Below are positions 5,084 through 6,252 of a stretch of 6,252 nt of DNA, piece by piece. How positions within the stretch are numbered: position 1 is the first letter of the stretch; each line of letters opens with the position of its first letter. Origin of the DNA: an uncultured Spirochaetota bacterium (GTDB lineage Bacteria > Spirochaetota > UBA4802 > UBA5368); contig CALMJO010000255.1 of assembly GCA_937864375.1 (NCBI GenBank), forward strand, positions 1 through 6,252, given 5' to 3'. The notes below the pieces were generated by a model. The model was not told the origin of the DNA. It saw only the letters and a program-made list of their open reading frames with translations, and did no database searches. The translations under genes and the position numbers were made by a program.

Positions 5084-6252
5084 TCATTGTTGGGTGTTTC
5101 CTGACATTATGCCCGTATCGATGATTTCCTGTTCCACCCCTTTCCCGGTCTTGCGAATCTCCTCCGCGAGGGGGGAAAGGGGGCCTGCGTCGGAGGGGAG
5201 ACGCGACAGCTGTGTCGCCGTGAGGGCGTACCCGAACGATTCGTACCGACGGTACGTATCAACGTCCATCATGAAACGGCCGCATGTTCCGCCGCACAAC
5301 TCGTTTATCCCGGCAAATATCAATATACCGTCGGGGTCCATGTCGCCGAAATGATGAAGGGCCGTGCCGGAATCCAGGATCTTCCTCACCATCATTCGTA
5401 CGGCCTCGTTGATATGGCCATGGGAGAAGACATAGCCGCAATACAGGTCGGACCGATCGATCAGATGAAAGGTCTCCTTGTTTTCCACGGAAAGGATCGA
5501 TCGGCCCAATCCCGTTCGGTCGAAAATCCGCCGGATTGCGCCGATCGATTTCCCGGATAATGAGACCGCATCTCCCTGCAGGTCCCACACACGGCCGTCG
5601 TGGAATTCAATCGTCAGATCCCCCTTTACTCCGCACTCGGGAAAAGACCTTTCAAGACCGGAAAGCGCATGCTCCAGGCCGATCCGCTTCAGGACTCCGG
5701 CGCTCAGGATTTTAAGCGCTTCAATTCTTTTGGAATCTTTGAAAAGCTTCACCGAGAGGGCCCTCAGGGGAAGCGGATCTTCACCTCGTTCCAAGTGATC
5801 AATGAGGGAAATAAGTTCGGCGGCATCCCGTGGATCGGCGAACGGCGGCGTACCCTTTTCCGCGCGAATGTTATCGCAATATGCCAAGATCTCCTGCGAT
5901 ATCCGGGAATGCCCCATCCCCGACGCCGCATCGACGATGCGGCGAATCAGATCATCGGGATGTTCCGATCCGATCAGCTCATGCAGCAGCCTGTCGTTTT
6001 CCAGATACGCCGCGTCGACATCGTCTCCCCGTCGGTATTTTCCCCACTTAACGGAAATAACCCCGCGCCCCTCGCACGATTCCAGCGCATCCAGAAACGC
6101 GGTCCTTTCTTCGGCGCAGGTCCGGATTTCAGGGAATAGTTCCTCCCATCTCCCGATGCGGAGCCTGCGGCCGCCCCGCCTGTGCGCCGAGGAGCCGAAC
6201 TTCTCCGCGAAAGCCCCGAGAATCCGAAGCTCCCAACGGGTAAGTTCCTTCC
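5084..6252 (-). CDS. jetD: JetD-like Toprim nuclease subunit of a Wadjet-type defence system, 5' end cut by window edge
   Basis: The minus-strand frame is open from the window edge to a TGA at 5086-5084, with 388 residues visible. JetD proteins are of about this size, so little is probably missing. The ATG at 5917 is internal (visible residue 112): conserved-looking sequence continues upstream without a stop. The visible N-terminal part (WELRILGAFAEKF, then LFPEI and GVISVKW) looks like a winged-helix or DUF3322-type region. A middle motif, LSVKLFKDSKRIEALK, is typical of the family. The C-terminal Toprim/DUF2220 domain has its acidic residue in SVENKETF (Glu256), a YVFSHGHIN segment, and the metal-binding HHFGDMDPDGI with Asp303 and Asp305. 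In Wadjet, JetABC form an SMC-like DNA-extruding complex and JetD cleaves closed circular plasmid DNA. No jetA, jetB or jetC is visible; they would lie beyond 6252. The Wadjet subtype cannot be assigned. An orphan DUF2220 protein is the main alternative. Confidence 0.8.
   Translation of the reverse strand, partial: KELTRWELRILGAFAEKFGSSAHRRGGRRLRIGRWEELFPEIRTCAEERTAFLDALESCEGRGVISVKWGKYRRGDDVDAAYLENDRLLHELIGSEHPDDLIRRIVDAASGMGHSRISQEILAYCDNIRAEKGTPPFADPRDAAELISLIDHLERGEDPLPLRALSVKLFKDSKRIEALKILSAGVLKRIGLEHALSGLERSFPECGVKGDLTIEFHDGRVWDLQGDAVSLSGKSIGAIRRIFDRTGLGRSILSVENKETFHLIDRSDLYCGYVFSHGHINEAVRMMVRKILDSGTALHHFGDMDPDGILIFAGINELCGGTCGRFMMDVDTYRRYESFGYALTATQLSRLPSDAGPLSPLAEEIRKTGKGVEQEIIDTGIMSGNTQQ
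5924..5944. repeat. Near-perfect 21-base palindrome inside the JetD-like gene
   Basis: Arms CGCCGCATCG (5924-5933) and CGATGCGGCG (5935-5944) are perfect complements around a single base. It falls in the coding region for a RRIVDAA segment. It may be a chance result of G+C-rich codons; no function is implied. Confidence 0.4.

Noticed and set aside
4749..5354. Plus-strand open frame (201 residues) across the antitoxin and its promoter
   Set aside because: It spans the antisense of three separate elements (antitoxin, operator, jetD end) with no motif or RBS.
5600..6139. Plus-strand open frame (179 residues) opposite the JetD-like gene
   Set aside because: Antisense to conserved JetD-like sequence, rich in Arg and Pro, no motif; a shadow frame.
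1..6252. CRISPR arrays, tRNA or rRNA genes, insertion sequences
   Set aside because: No regularly spaced identical repeats, no cloverleaf or rRNA-like sequence, and no transposase-like frame were seen on either strand.

Overview
The window looks like chromosomal DNA of a free-living Gram-negative bacterium. It is fairly G+C-rich in most genes and carries good AGGAGG-type ribosome binding sites. Delta-60 repeats, a stand-alone Cache_2-type sensor protein and a FadD-like ligase would suit a deltaproteobacterium or an environmental spirochaete. That placement is inference from family distributions, not something the sequence proves.

Left part (1-2153, + strand). The window opens inside the C-terminal third of an AMP-forming acyl-CoA synthetase. 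It ends at a textbook hairpin terminator (596-627). After about 250 non-coding bases comes a delta-60 repeat (beta-propeller-like) gene that appears broken. Seven repeat units run in one frame from 870 to 2153, but there is no usable start codon before the repeats and a TAA at 1755-1757 splits the array in frame.

Middle part (2154-4326, + strand). A membrane-anchored S33-type alpha/beta hydrolase (proline iminopeptidase-like) has its full catalytic triad. A 488-base gap follows with no recognisable gene but several hairpins. Then comes a small exported single-Cache-domain protein. A degenerate 33-base direct repeat lies on each side of the Cache gene.

Right part (4390-6252, - strand). This is a defence-type block read right to left. 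A protein with a DUF2220/JetD-like Toprim domain occupies 5084 to the window edge and its 5' end is cut off. It resembles JetD, the nuclease subunit of the Wadjet SMC-type anti-plasmid system; the partners jetA, jetB and jetC, if present, would lie beyond position 6252. Directly downstream is a compact type II toxin-antitoxin pair: a Phd/YefM-type antitoxin and a VapC-like PIN ribonuclease, overlapping by GTGA. Its own strong promoter is embedded in a 12-bp-arm inverted repeat just past the jetD stop codon, the expected layout for autorepression. The clearest functional story here is Wadjet-like nuclease plus toxin-antitoxin; the other genes look independent of each other.
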